Assembly (NCBI GenBank): GCA_948567375.1
Contig: OX419760.1
Location: 61,500,911-61,564,910 of the forward strand
Reading direction: 5' to 3'
From: Lunularia cruciata
Lineage: Eukaryota; Streptophyta; Marchantiopsida; Lunulariales; Lunulariaceae
Length of the DNA stretch: 64,000 nt
Below are positions 43,511-54,659 of the stretch, one piece after another. The first letter of the stretch is position 1. Each line of letters starts with the position of its first letter. The notes under the pieces were generated by a model. That model was not told the DNA's origin, made no database searches, and saw only the letters and a program-made list of their open reading frames with translations. The position numbers and the translations under genes were made by a program.

Positions 43511-43915
43511 CTTTGTCTCTAGCCCAAATCTTATAGTAGCATGCTTCCTCTATCTTTCTTCACTTCAAATTTCTACCAAGACGGCACACCTCCTTCATGC
43601 TCTTGTCACTATCAATTTCCTCTCGCTTATAGGCCATCTGTTTTTTGTGCATGGTACCTTCTTGAATGTCCACCTCAAATGAAAGTTGTTACATTGTCCT
43701 CACCTCGGGTTGAGCACCCTCAAGATGAAGTCTCCTTACTTTGGGTTGTAGGCTGATAGGGCAAATCCAAGTACTTAGTGTTCTGACACAAAGTCACTTT
43801 TCCTTGGGTTACAACCCAAAGACACCATTCTTTGCCTTCTGATGTCATACAAGTGCAATACAAATTCTTCTGTACACTTCTTCTTCAAAAATAAGAAAAA
43901 AAAATAGGTAACACA

Positions 43916-44431
43916 ACAACCATGAAGACTTCCACTAGATATTCTCTATTTCAATTGGTATATGGTATTGAGTCTACTTTACCTATTCACTTTGATCTTC
44001 CTACCTTCCAAAGCATTCATAGGAGATTGAAGAAAGCACAAAGAGGTGATGCAGAGAAGTCAATGAAGGATCAACTCATGGAGTTGGAAGAGGCAAGAGC
44101 AATTGCTATAGTTTGAGTGGAGCAAGCCCAAAGGAAACAAAAGGAGAGCTATGACAAGAGGCAAAGCAAGAAGAAGGTAGAGCCTTTCAAAGAAGGTGAT
44201 TGGGTAATGTTGTTTGACTCTATTCGATTCAAGAGAGTACAAAAGAAGTTTTTGCCTAAGTATTTTGGACCTTTCATAGTGGAGACGGTGTAGAGCAATT
44301 ACACCTATGATCTCAAGGAGTTGGGAAAAAGACACTTTGATAGGATTAACCATGATAAGTTGAAGATGTATCATAGAAGGTAGAGAGACTTTCACTTTGA
44401 GGACAAAGTGAAAACTTAGTCCGAGGGTAAA
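43916..44431 (+). pseudogene. gypsy-2-like integrase fragment, part 2
   Basis: Continues after M2 with MKTSTRYSLFQLVYGIEST, then HFDLPTFQSIHRRLKKAQ, KKKVEPFKEGDWVMLFDSIR, FLPKYFGPFIVETV and KLKMYHRR, followed by the polypurine-like CCGAGGGTAAA. One stop lies in the middle (TGA at about 44116, where gypsy-2 has Arg). Confidence 0.88.
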
Positions 44432-44721
44432 TGTAACACCCATTTATGCATGTGTGTGTATTGTAATATTTAGCTTGGTATTAAAAATACTTAAGAGATA
44501 TTATTGATATAGAGATAAATTTTGGTTCTACATTTGTCATGATTAGCTAAAGTTAGTCATAGTTAAGATAGTGAGGACCTTACTTTAGAGGAAGTGGAAA
44601 ATATGAGCACTACTATTTTGGATTCTAGTATATTGACTTAGTATTATTCCTAAGTGTTTGGCTTTGAGGAAAGAGTTGAGAACTCTTGGACCCGCAAGCC
44701 TTTTTGTTTTGGATTCTTCTA
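44432..44721 (+). repeat. Truncated gypsy-2 family LTR
   Basis: TGTAACACCCATTTATGCATG and the following about 290 bp match the gypsy-2 LTR at roughly 85-90%; the match stops at TTGGATTCTTCT. Confidence 0.85.
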
Positions 44722-47350
44722 TAAAAGTCAACTCAATCCACTGCTCAACTTGAGTGAAACTCAATCCAATAACCCATCTAACATCCAAGTATTTGATTCA
44801 TGAAAATTGCCATAGCATTAGTGAGTTCAAAAGGTAAAACTCTCCACTCAAAACACCCATACCTTGTGCAAAAGGTAATCTTTTGCACATCTTCAAAATC
44901 AATAAAAATCTGCCAATAGTCACTTTGAAGATCCAATTTGGAAAAGTATTATGCTCTAATCAATTGATCCAACAAGTTATCAATTCAAGGCAAGGGTTCT
45001 CCATGGTTTGTTTATTATGGCGGCTATAATCAATATAGGATTGAAATTCTCCATCCTTCTTTGGTACAAAGAGTATTGGTGCTCCCCAAGGAGATGTAGT
45101 ATGTTGTATGAAATCCTTTTCCAACAACATCTTGGTTAGTGTTGTTTGAAGCTCTTCTACCTCCTTTAATGAGAGACTATAGATTGGTCTACTCATAGGA
45201 ACTTGGCAGCTTGACCTTGAAAGGCATAGGTCAATTAGAGTGTAATCCTTTTGAAAGATCATCTAAAAGCTCTTGTACTATTTGATTAACCATTGCTTGT
45301 TGCAGTTACTACTCACATTAGATTCTCCATAATTGGCTTGATCCACATAGCAAAAACAAGACTATCTTTCTCTAAAGTTTACTTAGAGGTGTTAGATAAC
45401 CTAATTGGTAATTTTTACCTTGGTGTTGTTCTTAAATTTGTCATTGGGTCCAATCAAATTGAACCTTATGATGTTCAAGCCAAGGTAGACCTAGACTCAT
45501 ATTGTAATGTAGGAGAATTACTACAAACCTCATACACTTTGAATACTACTTCTCAATCTTGAATGTAACAAGATATGAGGTACAAAATGCAAAACTATGT
45601 TTTCTATTTGCCATCATCAATCTACTACCAAATACCAACTTGATAAGCATACATGATTCCTTTGTTAATTGCATAAACATAAAATTCTCAAAACTTCCAC
45701 AATCAACCAAAATCCTACAACAACAATCTGATATCAAACCTTGCTAGTGCGACAAACTTGCATAGGTTGAGCCTTCAATCCCATTGGAACAAATCATGTT
45801 TTCAATACGTGGCTCAATATCTCCTAATATGATTCTTTGTTTCCTTGATCCTCATGTTCTAGGAACTCCATTTGGGCAATGGTTCAAGGTTTTCATTTCC
45901 TAGTTGGACATTCAACAAGGCAATGTGCTATTTGATGACAATAGAAATAATCACCATTTTGTCATAATCTTTCTCTATCTACAATGCCAAGTGGTCTCCA
46001 TTGGATGGCATCAATCTCCATCAATGCTAACTCCTCTACCCATGTGTGATATATTTGTAGGTTTTGTGGAGGTCTAGATCAAGACCAAGTTATGGCAACC
46101 AAAGAATCAAAGCGCTCAACCAATTGCATTGCTTCTTCCAAGTGTTTGGGCTCTTGCATGGTCACTTCTGGTTTGGTGTATGATTTCAAGCCCTTCATAA
46201 ATTGATCTAGAGCTTCATCTTCCAATATCTCAAGAATTTACATTATGATATTTTGGAATTCATTGATGTAGCTCCTCATAAATTTGCTTCAACTTTGCCA
46301 ATCTATTTAGGGCTGCTTGTGCAACATATACCGCTTGGAATCTCTCAACTATTACACTCTTGAATTCTTCTTATGTCAAGATTGGTGTAATAAACTACCA
46401 TTGAGCTTGTTCTACTTGGAATTGCCATCATAGTTTTGCCACTCCATCTAATTGGCTTGAAGCCAAGAGAATTTGTCTTTGTTCATCTTGGAGATTTATA
46501 GCTTTGTAATAATGTTTACAATCAAACATAAAATTCTCCATTGCACATGGAGATTCTTGCCTACAAATACCTTTGGCTTTGGAAATTGAATTTGCTCTTC
46601 TCTCTCTTGAAATGATATTATCTATATGTATTCTTGTTGTTGATGATCTCTCTCTTCCAACAATTGAGTAAGGTGCTCAAATTATTATTCTATAACAATG
46701 ATAATTTCATGCATTGTATATATAATTACTACTCTATCAAACTGCCTATTTGCAATTATCTAAGTTAACACATAGATGCAATACATCCATTGCTCTCCAT
46801 AAGTTAAAATTTGAAGTATCAACGGTTCATTAGACAACACATTCAAAATTTTATGCCCAAAGTATGAAATGATGTTTTGGTAGTATATGGATATAGATGT
46901 CCCAATGGTTTGGAGGAAATGGATTTGGTGATCCATAGATCCATCCTTCCCATTCTTGCTCTGATACCAATGTAAAAGACCAAGGAGAGAAATAAGAGAA
47001 TGGGAGACCAAAGTCGAAGATCATATTGGGAATCTCAAGAGAAAGAAACTTTGAATGCCTAGCTTGAGCTTGGCTTGGGTATTTATACGTAACTTTGTGT
47101 ACAAGACTTCCAAGGAGCTGCCAAGGAAGGTTCCTTCTAGGAGTTTCTTTACTTGGAGTGCAAGCTAAGCTAGTAGTTTACTTGGCATACAAGCTAAGCT
47201 AATCATCAACTTGGTGTATAAGTTACTCTACCCTTGGAAAATTCCTAAAAGCTTCTCACCAAGAAGCTTCTTGGATGGTTTTAGAATATTCTAACCACAA
47301 GCTTTCTTGGTACCTCTAGCACATTCTTAGGCTGGTTCTACTTGCTTTTT
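44722..47350 (-). mobile_element. Decayed 5' half of a chromovirus (RT to 5' LTR)
   Basis: - strand order from right to left: a diverged LTR (about 47350-46974), a Met-tRNA primer site (46960-46973, TTGGTATCAGAGC reversed), gag remnants, a zinc-knuckle remnant near 45930, protease (45737-45546, CRILVDCGSFENFMF) and RT (about 45262-44820, [36 protein letters not shown]). Related to, but clearly diverged from, the 10376-19762 element. All frames are broken. Confidence 0.75.
46958..46973 (-). other. Primer binding site of the decayed chromovirus
   Basis: Reverse strand reads ATTGGTATCAGAGCA, an exact TGGTATCAGAGC Met-tRNA site directly after the LTR end ACA. Confidence 0.8.
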
Positions 47351-48599
47351 CTATATTTAGTTTAGACTACTAACTCATTAGCTTCTATTAACTTGTTTAC
47401 TAATTATGTATTATTGTAGATGGTGCTTCCAAGATTATATTAATTAGATATATTGTAGGATCTGTTTGTATGGAGGTTTTGTAGAAGAAATTAGTATTGG
47501 TGAGGATGTTTTCTTTAAACTATGATGGGGACATTTTCATCATCCTCTATCAATGATTTCTTCTTTTCCTTTGCAATTTCCTCATTTTTCATGACTATGC
47601 CTCATCATTCATTGCATCCTTTGGTCCATTGTTGTTGACATCTGATGATGAGATGAGGGTAAATAAGTCATCATTGCTTGACTTACTCTCATGTTGAGTG
47701 GTCCTCTTTTTGGAGCTAGAATTTCCATCATTGGTTTTAGAGGCCTTGTTTCTACCTTCTCTCTAAGTTTCACCACCTCCACTTTCTTTTGAAGTCACTT
47801 CCATGACTTGATTTCTCTTTTGTTTCTTGGGAATCACCACTTTGCGCTTCATCATAAGTGATTTTTTGGTGACTATGATGGTGTTGTTTGACTCTTTGAT
47901 GAGCATAGACTTTTGGGTACAAGCATGCTCCTCATCCATATTATGATACTTTGTGATTTATTTGGCCAAATCAAGGTGTCCACTAAAGTAAGTTGGATGA
48001 TGAAAGTGACTCAAAAATCTCTCCTCTACAATATCTTGTACTCTATGTACATTGCTCTCGAATCTCTCCTTTATAGTGGATCAATAATTTCCTACAAGAA
48101 TGAGTGAAAAGTGAAGAAGTGAAAGAAAAAAGTAACTTCTTATGAAGTGGGGTCAGAATTTTATAGCTCATGATATTTGGTCACTCCTCAACTATTTCAA
48201 TGGTTGGTAAAACATCACATTCAAATGGTGTATGTGCAAACCTCTTGAAAAATGGTTGTAAATAATTGTCTAGCGGTGTGCCACAAGTTTCTATTGTGGT
48301 TTATTTTAATTGGCAGCGGAATCCCATGGAACATCATTTTGCTAGAAGCTTGTTGCTATGTAGCTTGTAATTAAGTTTCCTCAAGGTTTTGACATCATTG
48401 TAATTTATTTCATATCACAACTTTACCACTGATTTTTTTGCACAAACCACCAAATCAAAGCTAGACTTTGTTAAGGATAGGGTGCAAACTAATCAATTAT
48501 CCTACTTAGTACTACCCCTAAGATTAAATCTACTGCCTAAAATACTAATAAACAACCAAAAACAAGATAAAAGGGACAAAAAGAAAAAGTGGATCATGA
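47351..48599. other. Unassigned sequence, weak coding remnant
   Basis: On the - strand around 47870-47600 a Lys/Ser/Asn-rich, broken frame (KRKVVIPKKQKRNQVMEV) resembles in composition the basic segment of the M/P protein. I cannot support a specific origin. The rest shows no recognisable feature. Confidence 0.3.
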
Positions 48600-49390
48600 C
48601 AATGGCTCTACACTAGATGCAGCAATGGTCCATATGACATGGTGTCCTTTTGGAAGACAAAGGATAGCAACCCATGATGCCATTAACAATATAGTGTTTG
48701 CTATGGCATGAGAGAGTAAATACTTGCTTGGAAGGAGCAGTTGTATGCTTTGCAAATGATACATATCGGTGCAAACTTATACTTGGCATAAGATGAGCAT
48801 GTAATAGTAGCGGATGTTGTGGTTATGGACCCTATGCATGATGCAATTTTGGAGAAAGTGATTACTCATCTTCTTGGATGGGCGACAAGCGGAGTGGTGA
48901 CAAGCAGAGTGGCAATAAGCAAGGTCTCCATATATAGGGGTATGTAGCATGATCACCTCTTTGTTCCTCTAGCTACGGAGTTATATGGAATGATGGATAT
49001 AGCATTTGATACATTTGTCAAGGAGTGCACAAGATCATATTATATCAGACATCATGGAGTACAACTCTCACTCTCATACTTTGTAGCATATTTTAGACAA
49101 CAAGTGTCCATTGCTCATCAAAGAACATTGGCTGGTGCAATCCATAAGAGAGCAATCACACCATGTGCTTCTTCGATCCATTAGTTTGTATACTTTACGA
49201 CTTGCATAATGTGGATATCTTATGTGCAATATTGCAGATTTCTCATGCCAATACTATTGGGACTTAGCACCATTTTACCTTTTTGTCTCATCATTGTAAG
49301 GCTTTGATGTGTTCTTCCCATCCTTTGTGATTTCGGAGGGGTCTCTTTTTTCTCTCAGTCTAGTTGACCACATATAGTTTTAAATGTGTA
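48600..49390 (+). pseudogene. Copy A of the R2-like non-LTR element (C-terminal part)
   Basis: 5'-truncated copy starting in the C-terminal Cys/His motif (STLDAAMVHMTWCPFGRQRI, THDAINNIVFAMA). It passes through a degenerate nuclease region and ends with DIAFDTFVKECTRSYYIRHH and LSLSYFVAYFRQQVSIAHQR, then a 3' UTR with GGGACTTAGCACC. Several stops. Homologous to copy B. Confidence 0.75.
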
Positions 49391-49742
49391 AAACTTGGTA
49401 TGGAATAAAATATTGATTACTTGACCTCTTTACATTCTAGTTGATTAATATAATATTTGTAGTATAGTCTTTCATTTCATGCAACCAGTGTGTTTGTTGG
49501 TTCGGTTTATGGGCAGCTGTTTATGAGGTGTCAGCTTGTCAAATTTGTTTTCTCCTTCTTTCTGTCTTCTTGCGTAAACAGTCTTATTGATTCCCTTGTA
49601 TAACCTACTTCAAGTTTGCTATGGCAGATGCTAGAACTTTTATATTCTGATCTAGTACATGATCTTTACAAGCAAACATAATCTCATATCTTGATGGAAA
49701 TTAAAATATTAATATTAAGTGGAAGGTTCATGATATGATTCC
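49391..49742. other. Intergenic, nothing recognised
   Basis: AT-rich sequence with no open frame, repeat or motif that I can identify. Confidence 0.5.
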
Positions 49743-49755
49743 TTCAAGTTAATCC

Positions 49756-49861
49756 GAAAAAGGCGGCCGCGTAGGAAAAATGAAGGATGGGAAGACCCCA
49801 TCAAGTCATACAAGGGAGAGAAAAAAAGGTAACATGGGGCTAAGCCCCAATAGTTAATCAG
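49756..49861 (-). mobile_element. 106-bp 3'-UTR-only insertion of the R2-like element with 13-bp duplication
   Basis: Sequence GGCGGCCGCGTAGGAAAAAT to GGGGCTAAGCCCC matches the 3' UTR of copy B (51715-51815). It is flanked by perfect TTCAAGTTAATCC repeats at 49743-49755 and 49862-49874, the mark of a target-primed, extremely 5'-truncated insertion. Confidence 0.75.
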
Positions 49862-49874
49862 TTCAAGTTAATCC

Positions 49875-50150
49875 ACACCAGAAGGTTTGTGGGGCGGCCC
49901 TCAAACCCGAACCCGGCCCAAGGGACGCGAGACCATAGGGAGAAGAAGTGTTGCGCACTTTAGGGGTATGAAGGGTCCGAAAGTTCGAAAGCATTTTCTA
50001 GACCCACAAAGTTAATCGAGGGGATAACTTTTTATAGCGTGTGATAACAAGAAGAAGGGAAAGCCGTCAAGCCAAGACGCACCAAGAAAAGACATAAGAG
50101 TAAAATGGGGCTAAGCACCAATAGTAAACTATAGGAATCTATAATAGAAA
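49875..50150. other. GC-rich patch and a second 3'-UTR-like fragment
   Basis: 49880-50030 is GC-rich and unassigned. 50040-50145 has CCGTCAAGCC and GGGGCTAAGCACCAATAG, a diverged match to the R2-like 3' UTR. Confidence 0.4.
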
Positions 50151-51696
50151 TATATTTTACAATGTCTATTATATTTGAATTATGCAAATGATATGATTTA
50201 TAAATAATTGGGTAAATGGTTGGTGAGTCTACCTTTGGCAAGAGTAGGGACTGGATCTTCCACTTATGAAATATAGGCTCTCCCAATAATATTAAAGGTG
50301 GCCGCTGTGCCCTCTTTCTTTAACTCGGACAACAGAATACATATAATCAAGAGTTCAATTGCGGAGCCTAGTATTCAAAAAAGCATTATTTAATATGATT
50401 GTTCTTCTATACAGGTCAATTCTCTGGACAGCGGCATGGCATATTTTTGGTCTGCTATGATATTATTGCTTTTAATTTAATATATTAATTTTCTAATAAA
50501 CCCATAATAATACTCTACCTTTTGATGGTGTTAAATTTTTATTTTTTCTTATCTATTGAAGCATATGCAGGACCATTTGTAACGTATAAAATTCTTTTGC
50601 CAATAATAAATCTAAAAGTCTAACTCGAAAAGATAAACTAATACACAGTCTGATTATTCTTTACTTTCGAAATGAGTACTGAAACCACAATAGGGGAAGG
50701 AAAAATTTCCTTGTAGAACATCCCAACGACAAAAGTATCAATTTTCTAATCATTTATATTGCATAATGCAGTCATAACATATAATTAAGAAAATATGTTC
50801 AAAGATTATACTTGGTGTTAAGTATTGTAAAAAATTCAATTCATAATTTAAACTAAACCAGAAAGATACAAATCAGATTGCAACCAAGGATTTTCATAGA
50901 AGAATAGTTTGAAATAAAACCAAAATATTTTTATAAAAGTAAATATGTATTTAATTCAGAAAATAGAATTCACGATCAAATGAAAAACTTTCCAAATATT
51001 TTTGAAGAAAATACTCATAACTGAAGAAGAGCAAAAATTTAGAAAACATAAATATTAACCTTATTACTCTTCTTCTCAAACGTTTCTATATAGAAAATTA
51101 TATCCTATTGGCTAAAATTGCTAATAAAGTATAAACCATAAATCTCCACAAATGAAATCGAAATTCTTTTATATATATATAATATAATATAATATAATAT
51201 ATTTTCACTTACAACATACCTCCAATCATATGTTGAGGTACGTTACGAGGAACGGATGTATGTAAAATGTAGCGAGTGGATCTTAGAGAGGAAGATCCAC
51301 CGATTATCCCAATATAGCACAGGGAGTAACCTCTAAACTGTAGTATCAAATCCGATACAATTTTATCTATATATATAATTAATTTTATCAAATTATCAAT
51401 ACTTTACAAATTATGGTTACAACAATGGGCTGAAACCTACCAATCATTCCCACGGTTTCAATGAATAATGGAAAATAAGGTCACCTCGAGAATAGAGGTG
51501 GACGGACCTATTCTCTTTTCTTAATATTTCTCGTATACTTAATTTTGATGATTTCACTAATTATTTATCTAAATTATTAGCTGAATTTACCCATAATTTA
51601 AATAGAAAAGATTATAATAGAGATATAAAATTTATACTCTTTTACACCCTAGATATATCAATTACCATACTATTTCGGTCACTCTTTATGTTCTCA
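50151..51696. other. AT-rich intergenic DNA
   Basis: No gene or element recognised. It includes a TATA/ATAAT microsatellite at about 51168-51202. Confidence 0.5.
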
Positions 51697-51794
51697 AACT
51701 AAATATGAAGAAAGAGGCGACCGCATAGGAAAAATGAAGGATGGGAAGACCCCATCAAGCCGTACAAGGGAGAGACAAAAAAGGTAACATGGTG

Positions 51795-52511
51795 CTAAGC
51801 CCCTATAGAGTTTGTATGAGAAATCTGCCCTACCGCACCTAAGATATCCGAGCTATGCAAGTCGTACGGTCTACACACAATTGGAGCATCCAAAGAAACA
51901 TCACCTAATGTGATTGCTCTTCTATGGATTGCACCAACCACTGCCCTCTGTAGAGCAATGGACACACGCTGTCTAAAGTAAGCTACAAAGTATGAGAGTG
52001 AGAGTGGTACCCCCTGACGCCTAACATGATAAGCTCTCGCGCACTCCCTGACAAATGTGTCAAATGCCGTGTCCATCGCTCCATATAACTCCAAGGCTAG
52101 AGGAACAAAGAGGTGACCTCGCTGCATGCCCCTATACTTGGAGACCTTGCAACCTGCTGCTGCACTCGCCGCCCATCCAGGGGGATGGGTAATCACTCCC
52201 TCCAAAACTGTATCCCGCGTAGGGTCCGTGACCACAACATCCGCTACTGTCACCTGATCATCTTGGACCAAGTATAAGTCTGCCCTGACACGTGTCGTCT
52301 GCAATGCATATGAACGCTCCCTCCAAGCTAAGTATCCACTCTCTCGTGCCATAGCAAACACTATGTCTCTAATGGCATCATGTGTAGTTATCCTCTGTCC
52401 TCCAAAAGGACACCGTGTCATGTGGACCGCCACTGCATCTAGTGTAGAACCACACTCACAAGTGAGTAGTGAAGATGCAGATGGGTGGACCAAACCTAGG
52501 TGAAACCTCAT
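51795..52511 (-). CDS. R2-like element: C-terminal Cys/His motif and restriction-like endonuclease region
   Basis: 238 open codons. CECGSTLDAVAVHMTRCPFG gives the CxC...HxxxC knuckle typical between RT and nuclease in R2-like elements. THDAIRDIVFAMARESGY, RADLYLVQDDQVTVADVVV and AGCKVSKYRGM give a PD-(D/E)xK-like series (R-x-D ... D ... K-x-x-K-Y). In this clade the nuclease nicks target DNA to prime reverse transcription. Assignment to the restriction-like endonuclease class rests on these motifs only. Confidence 0.65.
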   Translation of the reverse strand: MRFHLGLVHPSASSLLTCECGSTLDAVAVHMTRCPFGGQRITTHDAIRDIVFAMARESGYLAWRERSYALQTTRVRADLYLVQDDQVTVADVVVTDPTRDTVLEGVITHPPGWAASAAAGCKVSKYRGMQRGHLFVPLALELYGAMDTAFDTFVRECARAYHVRRQGVPLSLSYFVAYFRQRVSIALQRAVVGAIHRRAITLGDVSLDAPIVCRPYDLHSSDILGAVGQISHTNSIGA

Positions 52512-52681
52512 CGCTATAGAGAAAGTAGCCGATGCAAGTCAGAAAGCCCTAATGCATGGTCGAGCTAGGATCCACGAGCCTGCACCCTTGCCGGAGCAAG
52601 AGCGTAGACGTGCTCTAGTAGCCTGAGGAATGGACGAGTCAACTAAGAAAGAATGTAGCGTATGCTCACACTGTCGCTCCA
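52512..52681 (-). pseudogene. RT thumb remnant between the two ORFs of copy B
   Basis: Reading SGKGAGSWILARPCIRAF, a stop, then LASATFSIAMRFHLGL runs into the downstream ORF. This shows that the two open frames were one polyprotein before mutation and deletion. Confidence 0.6.
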
Positions 52682-53866
52682 TCAAGGAAGACTGTAGACC
52701 TCTAGTCCAATCTGACGATAGTGAAGCAAACGATGGAAAACCCTCTTGTGCTTGTGAGGATAGACTATAGCAATTGGTCTAATGTCTCCCGTGTCCTTCT
52801 CAATCGCGAGAAGTTGACTAGCACCTAAGACCCGACTAACAGACATAAGAATGTCTCCTCTCGCTACTGCTGCAGCCACCTGAAACAACTCGGTAAAACC
52901 ACTAGAAGGATCATCTGCTTGGAAGCAATCTCTAAGGTGCTCATAAACCATCCCTGACAAGCCTCCTGAGGAAAGGCGAGAGGCAGTGCACAATGCTTGT
53001 GCAAATAGCGACCTATCAAGACATAAAGGTTGCTCAGGCTGATAATCTAAGACCTCTAGTGGTAGTCCCTCTACTGCTATAGGATGCAATGAGCGTAGGG
53101 AAGAGATGGTCTCATCAGTAGGACTCGCTATAGACAAAGGGTGTAGCGCTCGTGTTGCTCTACTAAACTCTCCCGCATGACCCAATGTCCTACATCGTCC
53201 TAATCGAGTGGAATCTATGGTATCCTGTGGCGATGCCTGTCTCCTAAATTGTCTAGCCCTAACAGACTCCTCTTGAAGCGCTGCCCAATCCCCCGCTCGG
53301 AATCGATGAAATCTAGCCGCCACCTCTCTATGCCCCGTGTGTCCCCCTCTAGCATAACAAAGACACCATCGAGGGAGTAGGAGGAATAGGAACCACGCTA
53401 ACTCGTCCAAGGGATCACGTGCCAAACGATCCAATGGTAGGCAAAAAGCCTGCCTAGCCTCATCATGGAGTGTGCGGGGTAGCCTATGGAATAGACGTGG
53501 AGATTGAAAACTAGTCTCAAATAACCCCAAAATGCAACCCGCCTGAGAAGCTAACCACTCCCACGACTCAATCAGTATCCCTGGAACGATCAACGAAGGT
53601 ATAGAAGAAGCGTGCGTAATCTCGAGTGTCATTATTGTCGATGCGGTCGCTTGTCTCACGTGAGCATCCCAAGTGGTCCAATCATAGTCCTTGTGCATCC
53701 TTTTCACATGGGTCTTTACCCCTTGCGAGGTAAAGCGTCGGTGACACACCGAGCATGGTGTATCTCGACCCGCTCTAGGCGACCTCACATGGGAAGGTGT
53801 AGCCATAGCTAGTACAAGAATAATGATAGTAACACATGATACTCCTCTCCATATCTGCAAAACCAC
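52682..53866 (-). CDS. R2-like element: N-terminal zinc finger and start of reverse transcriptase
   Basis: 394 codons counted from 53866; the ATG at about 53806 (MATPSHVRSP) is the more likely start and is conserved in copy C. CSVCHRRFTSQGVKTHVKRM is a C2H2 finger, the DNA-binding type seen at the N-terminus of R2-group elements. The middle (SWEWLASQAGCILGLFETSF to RTLGHAGEFSRATRAL) is conserved in copy C. The RT begins with GGLSGMVYEHLRDCF and RVLGASQLLAIEKDTGDIRP, then breaks off right after IRPIAI, where a deletion joins unrelated downstream sequence. Confidence 0.7.
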   Translation of the reverse strand: MVLQIWRGVSCVTIIILVLAMATPSHVRSPRAGRDTPCSVCHRRFTSQGVKTHVKRMHKDYDWTTWDAHVRQATASTIMTLEITHASSIPSLIVPGILIESWEWLASQAGCILGLFETSFQSPRLFHRLPRTLHDEARQAFCLPLDRLARDPLDELAWFLFLLLPRWCLCYARGGHTGHREVAARFHRFRAGDWAALQEESVRARQFRRQASPQDTIDSTRLGRCRTLGHAGEFSRATRALHPLSIASPTDETISSLRSLHPIAVEGLPLEVLDYQPEQPLCLDRSLFAQALCTASRLSSGGLSGMVYEHLRDCFQADDPSSGFTELFQVAAAVARGDILMSVSRVLGASQLLAIEKDTGDIRPIAIVYPHKHKRVFHRLLHYRQIGLEVYSLP

Positions 53867-54286
53867 AACCCCTTACATCCCAACTCACATAAGAAAACAA
53901 TTTCTCCAAACCCTAAAATCTATAAACTTTCATAACTTTCAATTTTCATCTCTAGAATTTTCAAATTAAATTCTCATGGAACTTAATCATGAAAACAAAA
54001 AAATTAAAAATGAAAATTCACAACCCCTCACTCTCAACCCTAAAAAAATTAAAAATCTTCATAACTTTCTACTCCATTCTCCATAGTCTTCAATCTAGAT
54101 ACCAATGGAACAGAAATTGAAAAACGAAAAGAATAAACTATTCATTCAAATACTACATGCTAGAGAGTACTCAAACATTATCAAAATTGTTTCACGTCTC
54201 TCCCTCTCCTCTCCCGTCTCCGCACTCTCCCGCATATCCCCCGCGCCGACTCGAAGACTCGATCACATAATATATGAACTAAATAT

Positions 54287-54659
54287 ATGTACACATCAGA
54301 ATCACGTGGCCATCAATTTAAATGAACCTGAGTTAAGGAGTTTCAACGCTCTTTGATGGATTGTTTCCCCAATGTAATGCTAACAAGACCGACAAAACAA
54401 CACTTGAGAGACTAGCAATTCTCTCGACACGTGGTTTCACCAGGTGATTCTCCTTTAGAACTGGAAATGAAGGCCGATCTGTACATATGGCCTGCCAGAA
54501 TCCGGTAGATGGTGCATTCCCGATCGCAAAATGCAGTTGATACCTAAGGGACAGGACGATTTCCATTCGTGAATTTAGCTGCCTTCAAAGGTCTTCAGGT
54601 TAATAGTTGTCGATCGTCGCAAGCAGATTTCTAGGAAACGGAGCTATCGGCAGTACGCG
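54287..54659 (+). promoter_or_regulatory. Promoter and 5' UTR region of the HIBCH gene
   Basis: Only about 380 bp separate the 5' end of R2-like copy B from the start codon. I see no confident TATA box. The frame upstream of the ATG is closed by TAA TAG at about 54600, fixing the ATG at 54660 as the first usable start. Confidence 0.5.

Larger units (their letters stand above)
39720..43915 (-). mobile_element. M2: complete M-family element with a nested chromovirus solo LTR
   Basis: Left end TGTGACAACTTGGC (39720), right end GGTAACACA (43915), flanked by ACAAT and ACAAC, an imperfect 5-bp duplication, inside gypsy-2 integrase codons. Subtracting the solo LTR and its duplication leaves about 3780 bp, matching M1 (3772 bp). 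Confidence 0.85.
51707..54276 (-). mobile_element. Copy B of the R2-like non-LTR retrotransposon, RT core deleted
   Basis: Flanked by AACTAAATAT at 51697-51706 and 54277-54286. From right to left: a 5' UTR of about 460 bp, an ORF with N-terminal C2H2 finger up to the start of RT, a deletion of the RT catalytic core, the RT thumb remnant, a C-terminal CxC...HxxxC motif and nuclease-like domain, and a short 3' UTR. There is no poly(A) tail. Copy C retains the RT section lost here. Confidence 0.78.

Noticed and set aside
49765-49775. GCGGCCGC (NotI-like) sequence suggesting vector contamination
   Set aside because: It lies within a 3' UTR shared with copy B (GGCGACCGC at about 51717) and differs there by point changes, so it is natural.
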